Source: Plazaster borealis
Lineage: Eukaryota > Echinodermata > Asteroidea > Forcipulatida > Labidiasteridae
NCBI GenBank assembly: GCA_021014325.1
Contig: CM037473.1
Span: forward strand, 26,092,822 to 26,156,821
DNA length: 64,000 nt
Direction: 5' to 3'
Under the pieces are notes generated by a model. It was not told where the DNA came from, did not search any database, and was given only the letters and a program-made list of their open reading frames with translations. The position numbers were made by a program, and so were the translations under genes. Shown in pieces: positions 1 through 13,000 of the stretch. How positions within the stretch are numbered: position 1 is the first letter of the stretch; each line of letters starts with the position of its first letter.

Positions 1-144
1 GGGGAGTGGGGCTGGCAGTGAAAATCATCCTTCTTGATTAGTGTACATGCTATACGCCATCTTGAATCTGATAGTATAGTGCTCTCCTTTAACAAATGAC
101 TTAATGAATCTGCCATTAGCCTTTGTGGGGTATGGCGGACACTA

Positions 145-388
145 CACACGGCAAAAAACTGGGGTGTTAAAATTGACTCCATGGGTATTGTCACATATAG
201 ATACATGTACTAATAAAAGAATCAACATTTATACCATTATAGGGGGTAAAATAACACTAATTTCTGCCAAAACAACTACATTGGTGTTATTTTAACACCC
301 TATGGTGTAATTTTTAAAAATGATTTTATGTATTTATATGTGACAACACCCATGGTGTTAAGTTCAACACCTCAATTTTTGCTGTGTA
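145..388. mobile_element. Palindromic MITE, AACACC family, copy 1
   Basis: The two ends are inverted copies containing GGGTGTTAAAATTGAC and a run like GGCAAAAA, and the middle holds mirrored AATAACAC and GTGTTATTTTAAC. Four more copies occur in this window (about 15462, 21600, 25652 and 29609). There is no coding capacity, so it is a non-autonomous element. The class is not resolved because the target duplication is unclear. Confidence 0.75.
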
Positions 389-394
389 GGAGTG

Positions 395-480
395 CATTGT
401 TTGGTTTGGGTGTATACAGACACTTTACCCAAACCTCATAGTGTCATAGTATTGTGTCCACCATATCTCAAAATATATGT
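395..480. repeat. Dispersed repeat shared with 21027-21102
   Basis: About 80 bp around TTTGGTTTGGGTGTATACAG is nearly identical to 21027-21102. It contains an internal inverted pair (GTTTGGTTTGGGT and ACCCAAACC). It directly follows the AACACC MITE. Class unknown. Confidence 0.6.
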
Positions 481-493
481 TGAATTTAGAATG

Positions 494-892
494 TTACATG
501 TTTGTGCAAACACAACTGCAGCTTCCTCCTCGCATAGCATCAAGAATGCTTTGAAGACAATATTCGAGAAACGCTATATCTAGGCACAGTGAAAATGCAA
601 TTACAAAGACTGTGACTAAGTGATAACTAAAGGATTGTGCATATACACTTGACGGTGGGACAGTCAATCCATTCCACATCATCAAGTCATCCGTGATAAC
701 CGAAGCTGGTGCAGTGGTGAAATATAGAGAGTGGAGAGCGTAAAATCCCAGCCACGCCCGACGTACCGTGAACATGATTTGGCTAGGGTTGATTGAACCC
801 AAAAGTGACGCCAAAAAGAATGTAAACTCTGATCCCATTATGCCCCAACTGGATGCGTAACAATTTGTATGTAGATAGAAATTCTTCTCCAC
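494..892 (-). CDS. Hypothetical 132-codon ORF, membrane-like
   Basis: An open frame of 132 codons on the minus strand, much longer than chance in this AT-rich DNA. The product is rich in Phe, Leu, Ser and Tyr. It has two or three hydrophobic stretches (roughly residues 20-35, 45-60 and 90-110) and a Cys-rich end (GGSCSCVC). I do not recognise a family. No convincing splice acceptor or donor borders it: the CAAG before the frame lacks a pyrimidine tract. It could be one exon of a multi-pass membrane protein whose other exons lie to the left, a gene remnant, or chance. It is not linked by sequence to any other gene here. Confidence 0.2.
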   Translation of the reverse strand: MEKNFYLHTNCYASSWGIMGSEFTFFLASLLGSINPSQIMFTVRRAWLGFYALHSLYFTTAPASVITDDLMMWNGLTVPPSSVYAQSFSYHLVTVFVIAFSLCLDIAFLEYCLQSILDAMRGGSCSCVCTNM

Positions 893-961
893 CTTGCACT
901 TTTTGTATGTGGGAATGTTTTATAATGAAATGTATTGCTATAGTTTCCTTTACATTGTTAA

Positions 962-1407
962 AATGGTCTATCGTTTGGTTATGACTCTGAAAATTAATAG
1001 CAATACAAACTTACTTGGTAAGAAGTACAGCAGCTTTGGATAGTATAATGCATTTTGAAAAACTGTTCACTTCGAAGTACTGCGGTTATGGAAAAAGATA
1101 TCACTTTTTATCCCTAAAAAATTAAATCTGAGAAGCGTTACTGCAGTAAAGGTTTCTCAGATTGTGTATTCCAATTGCAGATTATTCTTCCTGCGTGGAC
1201 ATAATCGCTCCAGATTTCGGCAATATCTCAAAAACGCTGAGACCTTTTGAAATGAAATTTTCACAAACTGATATGTTTTTCCATAACCACATTACTTCAA
1301 AGTGAAATGTTTCTCAAAAAATTATTTTTACTATCAGAAGCTGCTGTACTTCTTACAAAGTAAGTTTTTATTGTCGTTCAATTTGTTACCAAACGTATAC
1401 AGACCCT
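962..1407. mobile_element. TTAA-flanked palindromic MITE, family 2
   Basis: Flanked by TTAA on both sides (958-961 and 1408-1411). The right terminus carries inverted GTATACGTTTGG; the left one is diverged. The body holds the family-2 landmarks: ACTTACTTGGTAAGAAG, a hairpin built on CAGTAAC/GTTACTG, and CTGCGTGGACATAA. Other copies lie at 14497, 23467 and 31755. Non-autonomous, possibly piggyBac-like given the TTAA target. Confidence 0.75.
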
Positions 1408-1541
1408 TTAATAAAAAACAAAATAATAATAATAATACTTTTTCATGATTGATTTTTAAAAACAAAAACAGTTAAAATTGTTCTTTTATCTTGTGTCGTT
1501 ATTACGTTATTTTGTTTGTTGACTGGAAATTATTAGCAGTA

Positions 1542-1716
1542 GACCTTTATTATGCTGCAACCATCTTTGTCATGTTCCTGTATCCATTAACAGTGACGGA
1601 TGCTAATATCAGTTGTACGAAACGGCACCAGACTATTTTTCCCTCCAGCCTCGGTTTGGTTACATTGATTCGAATTGGAGAAAATCACGATGACCGTACC
1701 ATGATAAAGGACTTAT
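1542..1716. mobile_element. TAGACC-ended MITE copy
   Basis: Starts after TA with GACCTTTATTATGCTGC and matches the reverse complement of 46750-46922 along its length, including CCAGCCTCGGTTTGGTTAC. The right end is degenerate. An 86-codon open frame across it is not a gene. Confidence 0.65.
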
Positions 1717-1722
1717 ACCCCG

Positions 1723-2699
1723 AAGAGCAAGCCGTAACTTGGATTAACTGAAACGTCAGCCAGTCAAGGTGACTCATTTACGTAGCATCCGGCCGTGGGC
1801 AGCTACGAAAACATTGAAGAATAGGCATTTTCAGTTTTATAGTGCACCCCACTAAATAAACTCCCATAGCATACAGTGCAAATTGCTAAATATTCAAACA
1901 ATACTAAAACAATACTTAGAAGTCTCACAGCTTTTTACAGTGAAAGGAAAAATTATCCATTGACTCTTGAATGTTTATTGTCTGCTCAATTTGATATGGG
2001 GAGTCCCAAGGCCCGTTGAGTTGTTCTCCCTCCAAATAAAAAAAACCTACACGTTTGTAAATTTCCAAACGTCCGACATCAATCTTGAAAATATGTCCCT
2101 ATACCTCTCGGCAAATAGGACCATTTGATTCAGGGCCTATGTCTTTCAAAACACCTCAAGTTGGAAGTCAACCCCAGGTCACAATTGGGCAAATTTGTTA
2201 CACTGTACCCCTTTTATTGGGCTCTGAAGAGTCAAAGCTGTCTTAAATTGAATATTTTGAAAGCCTGCAAAATTTTAATGAGGCCGACGCTCTGTTTTCT
2301 CCCTATTACGTATGGTGCACCCATAGCCAGTTGTTCATTGGTACGCAATCCGTCACTGCCTTTTGGACACACCATAATATCCCTCCGCCGCAGTGAGTTT
2401 ACCCACTGTATGCCTACTCGGGTGACGTAGAGGGCATCCTGCTTAGATTGAGTACAACGTAGGCCTGTATACTAAATGGTTTATGAAGCACTTCGGGAGA
2501 TACTGTACTGCATGGACACACACCAATTAATTCGTCACTTTGTGGAAAGTTCTAAAATATGGAAGCGATTATGAATTATCTAACGCTCTGAAGTCACCAG
2601 TCGCCCTTGAACTTGTAGTTTACATGTATTATGTAGACATCATAAATTCGTATAGTATACTATGCACCCCGGTTGTTAGGTATTGAACGTGAACGCTTC
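1723..2699. other. Unannotated stretch
   Basis: I see no gene, RNA or clear repeat boundary here. A 101-codon open frame (2125-2430) has no recognisable motif and no splice context, so it is not called. Confidence 0.4.
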
Positions 2700-2704
2700 G
2701 GAAC

Positions 2705-3196
2705 GCTCTTAGATAACGTAAGTTCGTAAGTCAAATAATGGTTTATGCTGTGTTGTATGTGTGTCGACTGATGTATTTTGTGTATTTCCTTTTGAGTTAC
2801 TTGCCAGACGATTAGGCGTAAGTCCAATAATGGGTTATGTTGTGCTGTATACGTTTCGACTGATGTATTTTGTGTATTTCCTTTTGAGTTACTTGTAATT
2901 GCCAGACGATAAGGCGTAAGTCCAATAATGGGTTACGTTGTGCTGTATACGTTTCGACTGATGTATTTTGTGTATTTCCTTTTGAGTTACTTGTAATTGC
3001 CAGACGATTAGGCGTAAGTCCAATAATGGATTATTTTGTGCTGTATGTGTTTCGACTGATGTATTTTGTGTATTTCCTTTTGAGTTATTTGTAATTGCCA
3101 GACGATTAGGCGTAAGTCCAATAATGGGTTATTTTGTGCTGTATGTGTTTCGACTGATGTATACTGTGTACTTCCTTTTGAGTTGCTTGCCAGACG
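2705..3196. repeat. Minisatellite, 98-bp unit, about 5 copies
   Basis: The landmark GCCAGACGATTAGGCGTAAG recurs at 2803, 2901, 2999, 3097 and (diverged) 3189, giving three exact 98-bp periods and a shorter last one. Units also share GTTTCGACTGATGTA and TTCCTTTTGAGTTAC. It lies about 0.8 kb upstream of the receptor start codon. Confidence 0.9.
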
Positions 3197-4007
3197 ATTT
3201 GGTTTTAACCGACATCGATATGTGCTAAGTACTGGATTTTCTGGGCTAGCCCGGTTAATGTTCAGCTGGACTGTTTAGCAGATTGTTTTTATTACTATCA
3301 AACTCATTAGATAACTAATCTTAGGTCATTAACGATCGTTTCTTTTTAACTAGTAGACCATAAGTTATTCTGATAATTGGAGACTACACGTAACAATACC
3401 AGAAAACTGATTATTTTAATTATATTTTAACAAAATAATAATAATAAAATTCTGAATATTGGATTGCTTGATTTACATGTTTTCATCAGGGTTTTACGAA
3501 AACAAAAGCGCTGATTAGCAATAACTATTCATTTATTTTTTTTGTTATTTTGTATTTATTTTGTTCTGGAGGTTTTTATAGCGGAGATCTTGACATAAAT
3601 CTTATGCAAAAGTAAATTTTGCATTGTACGTTGAAATACTTATACATCTGTTTTTATTTGCGTGTTTATTTTAACACGCTAGCTGCCACATTTGAGTTTT
3701 TTATTTTTTTCCCCACAAAACGTCAAGACCAGTTCTGACGCTCACTTATTATTATTAACATCACGCACAGCAACCGTTTCGTCATAATTCATAATGCTAA
3801 TGATAATGTTGGATTGTCGGTGCACCTAATTACCTCTCCCGTCATCCGGCCACGGCCTATCGGGTGGGGAGAAAGCTTACGCCCCACTGGTCTTGTCACT
3901 TAAACACCTTTCAAAAGCCTCGGCGTTCGAGAGCTTTCGTAATACTTGTTGATTACTCCTCACACAGGCGCTGCCTTTGAAAGCTGTCCTCACAGTAAAG
4001 GATTACG
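3197..4007 (+). promoter_or_regulatory. 5' flank and likely promoter/5' UTR of the receptor gene
   Basis: No repeat family is evident in 3650-4007, in contrast to most of the upstream DNA. That fits retained regulatory or 5' UTR sequence. No canonical TATA box sits at a sensible distance. CTCACACAG at about 3960-3967 could be a splice acceptor for a leader exon. The assignment is by position only. Confidence 0.35.
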
Positions 4008-4074
4008 ATGGAGCGGGAAAACTTGAGTCTATCGACCGTGGTGATGATCTTCCTTCTCGTACCAGCACAAATCG
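4008..4074 (+). CDS. nAChR-like exon 1 (start and signal peptide)
   Basis: The ATG opens a short frame of 22 codons plus one base: a charged N-terminus (MEREN) then a hydrophobic core (VVMIFLLVPAQ), a typical signal peptide. It ends at a strong donor (G|GTGAGT) in phase 1, which fits exon 2. The link across a 26.5-kb intron rests on phase and function, so it is the least certain join of this gene. Confidence 0.75.
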
Positions 4075-7000
4075 GTGAGTACGTTTTTAAGAAAAACTCA
4101 TTAAGATAGTGGGTTGAATGTGATTTACACTTTTTGTGATGTTCAATCAATTTTTCCACTTGCCTTTGTATATTGCCTATAATTATTGCTTTATATGTAA
4201 CCTCCCATATGACGAAGGCGAAATATCAATCATGCGTTAAAGATAAAAAAGCTTGAGTATTTTATAGAATATAGGGAAATATGAATTTGTACTCGAAATT
4301 ATTCATGGCAGGTGGGAAATTGAACTTTTCATGGTTCATATCCTGTAGCCGGCATGTAAGATTTGGTTATATTAAACTACATGACTCCACACTACATTGA
4401 TGTAGTGTATATAATTATGTGTACGAATCTACAAGTCATAGATTCGTTACGAATCTACAAGTCATAGATTCGTTACGAATGCACAATTTGCTGCATATTC
4501 GTTATTCGATTCGTACCAGTATACGAATTGCAACAAACTATTCAAAATGCCTTTGTAAACTAAAATATAACCTTGAAATAAAAAAATACATGATTTGTTT
4601 ATACCAATGAGGAAAATTTGGTTCAGTATTATTGCAAGGATTATAAAAAAATCTTTTGTGTAAGATGAATAATCAGTTTGTACGAAAATCAATGACAAAT
4701 AGGGAGACCGCCATCATTGGGGCTAGATGGCTCAGATGGCATAGAGCGCCGGTACGTATAATCCAGAGGTCGCAGGTTCAAATCCTGCTCTAGTCAAATT
4801 TTCCTTTTTTCAATCTACACATTATTTAAAATTTACCCGGTCCGTTTCCCTTGAGTTCCTTACAAATAAACACAAATTTGCACTAATAATGTAAGCCTGA
4901 ATTGTCACGTCCTTTTCTTAACTTCCGTATCACGGCTTTTGAATCATGCAGGCTATTTGGATTTCGAACCGTTTGATTGTTTTAATCATAGACCCTATAG
5001 ACGATGTGACCTGTGACATCACATGTTTACAAAAGAGCCACAGAGCCTGGACTTCCTGCAGGCACGATTTGTACACAGACTAATGAAATAAAACATTAAA
5101 TATTATATTTTATGGAGATTGCACTGTCTAATTCCTATCAACTTTTGATATGATGAAAGGGGGCACATCTCAAAACTTGTCCAGCTTTTACTTTCATAAT
5201 TCTTGGATTTATGTGGAAATTATGACACAAAATGTCAACTTTCCCACAGGACCTGTGTAGTATCTTGCCTGCCAGAATACCCAAAGAATGCACAAGGTCA
5301 CACTTATTGTAAACAAAGTTCACATGGTCCATAAATGTAGATATACCATAAAACTAACCTGTGCAAATTTCATTTAAAAAGTTGGTCGCGTTTATCACCG
5401 AAAATCCGGAACGGTTATGTCCACGCAGGAAGAATAATCAGTAATTGGAATACACAATTTGAGAAACGTATCTGATAAACTGTTTTTTTCTTCCATAACC
5501 ACCTTATTTTGAAGTGAAATGATTCTCAAAATGCTTTATAGGCTACTATTGAAAGCTACTGTACTTCTAACCAAGTAGGTTTTTATTGCCATTAATTTTA
5601 AGAGTGATTACCAAACGTATACACAGGACACCTTTGGTAATTGTCAAAGACCAGTCTTCTCACTTGGTGTATCTCAACATATGCACAAAATAACAAACCT
5701 GTGAAAATTTGAACTCAATTGGTCTTCGAAGTTGCGAGATAATAATGGAAGAAAAAACACCCTTGTCACACGAAGTTGTGTGCTTTCAGATGCTTGATTT
5801 CGAGACCTCACGCGTGAGGTCTCGAAATGAATTCAAATATTTTACTGAGAAATTACTTTTTTTCTCAAAAACGACGTTACTTCAGAGGGAGCCGTTTCTC
5901 ACAATGTTTAATACTATCAACAGCTCTCAATTGATCGTTACAAAGTAAGTTTTTATGCTAACAATTATTTTGAGTAATTACCAATAGTGTCCAGCAGGGG
6001 CGTCAATCCGTCTTGAAATGTGGGGGGGGGGGGGACATCAGGATCATTTACGGCGTGGGGTCCAGGGGCCCGCACAAGGGCCCCTGGTGGGGGTCCAGGG
6101 GCGAAGCCCTTGGTGGGGGTTCAGGGGGCGGAGCCCCCTGAAGCTGTTGGGCTTTTAGCTTGTTTGAACGACCTAGAAAAGCTCTCATTGCTATAATTAT
6201 TTACATATCAAACTTGGACTTGGTTCAGAGAGAGAGATAGAACAAGCGACACTTAAATAAAAGACCAACATACATGATATAGGCCTATTATTCTTATGGG
6301 CAATTCCACTGTGACTCGTGCTACAATTCAAGGTGTCTTTTTACATACTATATGCTCCAGGTATTAAACAACCAACATTCAAGGCTAGATCCTCATAGTA
6401 TTTTGACATTTGTGTTTGTTTTACTTTTGTATGCATGGGACAGCGGCGAACATCGGTAACTCGCGCTACACGCAGAGGACATGCCAAATTTGTTTACTCA
6501 TTTTCATTTTGATGGTGTCCTATTTAGAACAAAAAACAATAAACTCTCCAGGGGCGGATCCAGGGTTTTCCAAACGGAGGGCCTGAAAATGTACCAAGCA
6601 GCAAAATTAAGGGTGAATGCAATTTGTGGCGCCTGAGAACGCGTAACTCGAAGCCCTAACGGCATGGGTTCAGGGGCCCGCCTACATGCTCCGAAACAGT
6701 TATGATTCTAGATGCTCTGTGGTGCGATCTCATGCAGGATCTGACCACTTTAACCAATTTTGTTTTTGCAAGATCATTATTTAATCATCATTTTCGAGTT
6801 GGGAGTCATTGAATCAGCCATCCTGAGTTATAAAATAAAAATGCAGTCTACAATTAATATTTATTCAGGGACAAAAAAGTGTTGGGTGAGGGAGGATCCT
6901 TCCTCCATGGTGAGACAAACGATATGATAGTGCAATTTTCAATATAATCAACCAAAAACAGAGAAATAGAAACACTTTTTAAGCACTTCTGATCCATTTC

Positions 7001-10000
7001 ACTCTTCTAAATTTACTAGAAAATGTTACTGTAACATTAATGGTGGGGTCTAGGGGTGAAGCCCCGATGGGGGTCCAGGGGGCGAAGCCCCTGGAAGCTC
7101 TGAGCTTTTGGCCTTTTGAGGGGTGAAAAAATCAAGCCTCTGTTTGCCTAAAACAGAGAAATAGACACACTTTTTATAAGCATTTTTGATCCATATCAAT
7201 CTTCTAATTTTACTCAAAGAAAATTGTAATACCACAAATCTCACGTTTGGATCTGGTCGCTGCATTATCTGGTTTCATGCATATTCACATATTCACTAGT
7301 GGGTAAGATCGGTTTTTTTTCAAATTCAAGCTAACTGTCGTATCCCGGACAAATTGGCACATCAGGTTTCGAATGTTACGTTACTGTTGCAAATCTAAAC
7401 AATTACAAGTGACATATCATGAGAGATTCATTTTGGCAGAAAGAAAAAAATGTGAATGGTATAGTATGACAAAGAAATCCATTCTGCCTCTGGGGGGGAA
7501 ATTTACACCACACACACTTGTGGCTAATTTTTAAACAGGCAGTACTAAAAAAGAAAATAGAAAACGTTTTTTTTGGGGGGGGGCTGACGCCCACGCCCCC
7601 CCCCCCTGTATCCGCCCCTGCTCTCATGGATTGTAACATTAACAATTTTGCTTCGGTTCAGGAAACATGTAAAGTCCATGGTTGTTTATGATAGGTTCTT
7701 TCACTTTTGTCATCTTTTGATTTTCAGATAGAAAGTTTTGTCATCCTTATTTTAAGGCCACTTCCAGTAACAGACATTTCCACCTTTGTGCGTAACAATA
7801 CAGTAAGCGATGAAAAGAAAAAGAAAGGATGTTGATTAAAATTTAATGAATATTTCTTGTAGGGCCTATGCCAAATTTCAAAGATATAAAATGTATCAAA
7901 TTTTAAGGACAAATGCTTAAGCTTAAAACAATGGGCCGGTTTATAGAATATCTAAGTTATACAGGATGTTTCTACTTTTATCAGAACAAATACAAATCTT
8001 TTACTAACAAACTGTTAAGCAAACTCAGAATTTGTTTAATGAGTTGTGATCCTGGCATGTGTTTGGAATAATATTGCTATTATTGTTGTTAATTATTCGA
8101 CCTCAACACAACAAGAACAACAAATACAACACAAGGCAATAAAAGGAAAAAAACAACAAACAAAAAACAGACAAAAACATAGCACCAAAAAAAATAAAAA
8201 TAAATAAACAATCAAACAAACAAACAAACAAACAAACAAGCGTCTTGCTGAAAATATCAATCCGGTCTTGTTGTAAGAGACACGATGTAGGCCGTGTAAT
8301 CATCCTAGCAGATGACTAAATATAAAAATTTATCATGGAGTAGACTGCTTGCAATGTCCAGGGCAGTGTATACGCCCATTGCTTTGTGCTGATATTCATC
8401 GTTCAAGTACATCCAGGAAATGCCAAAATTACGTTAGAGCGCTCAGCGTGTAGAGAGTGGGAGGGTCGGCGTACAAATTACAGAATTAATCTAAGGTCGA
8501 TCTGAGCACTTTGAAAAATGTTCGTCTCCAATCACGCTGAGATTCAAAGTAGCAGGAGATAAAGCATGCGTTTTAGTCCACTTGTCCGGCTTTTACACTA
8601 ATGTAATAACGGCATGGGCGAAAAACATGGGGGGACATTTGATATTGTGTCCCCCACCCTTGAAAACTTGGGGGGGGGGACATGTCCCCCTGTCCCCCCC
8701 CATATGACGCCCATGGTGTCCAGTGCCTTTAATACAAACGAAATAACCTTTTATAAAATGCGCATCGAAGCTTTTTTCAGCGCCACCAGTATTGTAAATA
8801 TTCATGGTAAAATGGCTCTAGTTTGCCAAACACAAAAGTAACACATCCATTAATTTTACTATGACGGCGTGCATGGGATTTAAGATGAACCAAAACAAAA
8901 TTAACATGCAAAATACATCTGCCGTTAGAACCCCGTAATGTATATACATAATGATGACGAATCGCGACTTATTGAGGCCGGGTCAACTGCATCAGATCAT
9001 CTTCAGTTTGATATTAAGCACGAATGTGCTAAGCAGAATAATTGCTGGGTAAAACTAGCATGTTATCTACATAACTTAAGACTGGTATCCTTGGTGCTTA
9101 GCAAAAGAAATTGCTTAATAACAGATTGATGAAATTGGTTCCAGATGTTAGGCATTGACGCCACACAGGGAGACAAACTTGATGAAGAATATGTCGAGGT
9201 TTCATTAAGAAGCTTTGGAACCTTACAAGCTGGGATTCTTGCAATAACCCATTTTGAGATGGTGGACAAAGAAAGGTGACTAGGTTTTGGTAAAAATGTC
9301 GGCTACAACCAAACCAAACACTTAACTCCTACAGTGTCCACTAAAAAGGTTTAGACAACAAACAAAACCCCAAAAACAAACTTTAGACGTAGTTTCTTAA
9401 AAACTATGTTATCTTAAAGTCTATTCCAATAACATTTCAGCCGTCTACCAATGAAAGTCATCTCCAATTAAAACCCAACAGATGTGCCGTGTATTGATGC
9501 CAAGCTAATGTCATATACATTATTGGTCAACAGTACATTTTGTTTTCTTTGGCCTTGTGAATTCGAAATACCACTTTCAAGAGGATTTAAATAACCCGCT
9601 CTCTCCGCAGGTTCCTCTTGCTTATTTTTAATTTCATCATTTACATTGATTCTGTATAATTGCCTTCGTTGTCACAGAATCTTGTTGTTTAGTGGACTCT
9701 CTCTCCTGCCACCTATTGTTAGTTGCATTATCGTGCTGCAGCTTGGCCTCTAGTCCATGCCCTTTCATGCTTTCCGCATTGTACGCACCTTAATGGTCTA
9801 GTGATCCACCCTTTCACACTGACCATCCTATGTCCTCACTACCTTGCTCTGATTGGTTCTTGGCCACCCTATTGTTTGTAAATTAATAGCTTTGATTGGC
9901 TATAGTTTTTCCGCTTTTTTCGTGGATACCTTCCCTTAATCTCTGGCTCCTATTTTTGCTATAAATGGATATGTTTGTGTCTGTGTTTGTTTACGCCCTT

Positions 10001-13000
10001 GACGAAGGTCCGGTATGGATCGAAAGCTAAGGCCATCTCCCCTAAAAATTCTATATATATTATTGTGTATTTTCTTTACATCTTCTTATATGGGTTTATC
10101 ATGTGAACATCTTTATGTATAGACATGTATGAATATAGTTATATACAAATAAAATTTGACCGTATTTTTTACCGAGAGCTTTAGACTAGACCCTTTCTTG
10201 CACTCCATACAATTAATGTTATTAATCAGGCGCGGATCCAGGGGGGGGGCGTGGGAGGCGCACGCCCCCCTTTTTCATATTAAAAAAAAAAAAAATGAGG
10301 GAGAAAAGAAAAAAAAAAGAGGGAGAGAGAGAGAAGGGGGGGGGGAGAAATGGGGAAGGGAAGATTTTGCTGCTTGGTATATTTTCACGCCCCCCCCCCG
10401 TTTTGAAAAAACGGGTTACGCCCCTGTTAATCTTATTTTGAATTTTTTTTTTTTTTTTTTTTTTTTTTTGGGGGGGGATTGCCAAGTACTAACCTAAAAT
10501 TTAATTGTACATTCATCATTTTGTTAGTATGAAAGCCTCGTTGAGCCCTTAATTGATGGATGTTCTATCCATCCTTTTATGAAGCGAGCGTGTATGAATA
10601 CCATAAACACAAATTGGATAAATTTGAAATTAAACCAAATTAATTCCATGGCAGACTGTATAGGGTTTTTGCGTGTCACGCAGGTATAATCACCTTGTGG
10701 TAATTTAGAGGCTGCATATTCGATTCCCTTAACAATACTTGATGTTGATGAAATTGCCGAGTTTCCTCGTACATGGCGTCGCTCTGGAACTCGTCTGGTT
10801 ATCTTAAAGACACAAATCACATTTCCCACTTCCAAAACAATATCTTAACTCTCAGCTGTGATATTCTAACTGACGTTTGCAGTATAGTGTTTTGCAATTT
10901 TTTCCGCCTATGAATTTTCACAAAATTCAGTCTTTGGGGTCATCCACTACTATACATTCCAGATACACATGGCAGAGCTTGAATGCACCGGGGTGCTATG
11001 TTTTTTTTCCCTACGAACTTTTCGTCCCCATACGGGAAATTAACATAGGCTGGAGGAGGATGATTCAAAAGAGGGTGCTATCAAAAGAAGTTTGTACACA
11101 GTTCGCCGTATGGGGGTTAACAAGTTCGTAGGAAAAAATCTCGCCACCGGGGTAGTTGGCTTATCTTGAACATATCATTAGGAGTTATGTGGTTGGAAGC
11201 CCCCATGTAGCCATGGCTAAGGGGAGGGGCGTCAAAGAATCCCTTGTCATCATCAACCGTATAATAATATAAACAGCTTTAGGGGAAAATAATAAAATAA
11301 TAATAAAGGCCTATAGTCTTATATAGCTCACGCTTGAACAGACAGAAACATTCTAAGACAGGTTTAAAAAAGTAAGACCCTTAACTTTTTTTAAGCCGCT
11401 ACGCATCTCTAGCCTCTCTGATGGATAACAGGCTTGAAAATGATGTGGGAAAAAAGTTCATACCCCAGGTGTAATGCGATTGCGCAGACTGTGAAAAAAT
11501 ACAGTGAGTGTGTTGTGATAAGATCAGAATGACGTCATTCTAAACTGCCGGGTTTAGTTTAAAACACATTATTTCAGATTGGCCTATAAACACGTGTGAG
11601 AATCTTAGTTTTTAGTAAGTCGACTTGGCGAGATAAATTATTAGAACAAATCGACATCTGAGTTTGAGTAAGTCGACCTGGCGAGTTAAATTACCAGGAC
11701 AAGTCGACATCTTAGTTTCATTAAGTCAACCTGCCGAGCAGGACAGGTCAACATCTTAGTTTTCAGGAAGTCGACTTGGCGGGATAAATTATCCGGACAA
11801 ATCGACATCTTAGTTTCAGTAAGTTGACTTGGCGAGACAAATTATCAGGACAAGTCGACGTCTTAGCTTCAGTAAGTCGACTTTGTAATATTTTATTATA
11901 ATCAGGACAGGTCGACATTTGAGTTTCAGTAACTCGACTAATTTAGATAAGTAGTTAGGCATTTCTGGAGCTATAGCTTTCATCTTTTGATGGATGATTC
12001 TGTAGTGTTTTTTTTCTCATTTTCTGAACTTCTAATACAAAAGAACAGCAGTTTCTAAGCCTCACAAGGCCAATGAGTACCCATAATGAAACAATACCGG
12101 TAATTCATTAAAAAAACAATTATCAAGAAGCAGAAGTTGAGAATGATACAATACCATCAACTTCCTGTGATCAATAATTGTTAGAATTAAAAAAATTGTT
12201 TTGATATCACAGGAATGTGGCTTTATGTTGACTGCTTCTTTGAGTTATTGTGTCATAGGTTGACAATAGAACAACCGGTGATGCAACATCTCAAAATTCG
12301 ATATAGGCCTATGCTCAGGGTCAAATTGTATAGAGCCGCTTAATTAAGCAGACAAATTATGCTTGCCAGAATAAAAACCAGCCAAATTACTATTCCACAT
12401 GTACGATTTGTGACTGGTATCCTGCTTACTTCTGCTAAGCTCAATCAATCTGCTCTTGGAATTGGGCCCTTCTTCAACGACCTCCTGAAATATCCTCTTT
12501 CTTGAGTAAACTCTCGTGAGTGAACTTTGATTATTCTTTTTGTCCAGCTAGATGGATAGACCTACGTTTACCAATGTTTAATTTATCCTACAGGCACAAC
12601 ACACTGATCGCTGAAAGATCTATAATCCATGTCAAACTTACCCACATTCCTTCCACGCGCCATGCTGTCAAAATTTATGTCAAGTCCACCATCAGTTTAT
12701 TGACAATTTTGTGAAAGTCTGTTATCTGTCGTTCAAAAGCTTCCACGGGTGAACGATATCACTGTTTACATATTCCCCTATGTGTGATTAGTACGAATGT
12801 CAATCCATTATACGAAGAAATGTGAAATGATTCTGAATCTAAACTGAACCACCTGCCGGTGATGCGCATTCAACAGTTTTTCATTAACGTTTTATTTGAG
12901 CATGAAGTCATAATTTATCCAGATTGCTCAATATAATTTAATTTGATATTAACAACTATTGTTCTCGAAAAAACCACGAAAAACCCATAGTAATTTAATT

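Larger units (their letters stand above)
5995..8715. mobile_element. hAT-like element with 8-bp target duplication
   Basis: The left end CAGGGGCGTCAAT and the right end ATGACGCCCATG are inverted. Both sides carry the identical 8-bp GTGTCCAG (5987-5994 and 8716-8723), the hAT-type duplication size. The inside holds G-rich repeats around GGGGGTCCAGGGGCGAAGCC, a nested related element (6549-7620) and an A-rich tract. No transposase frame is visible, so it is non-autonomous or decayed. Confidence 0.75.

Noticed and set aside
4720..4796. A working tRNA gene
   Set aside because: The cloverleaf is decent, but the same head with the same non-tRNA flanks occurs five times and the anticodon loop is irregular. 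A SINE explains it better.
10222..10497. Lys/Gly-rich ORFs
   Set aside because: Low-complexity filler of a 200-bp transposon and a poly-T/poly-G tract.
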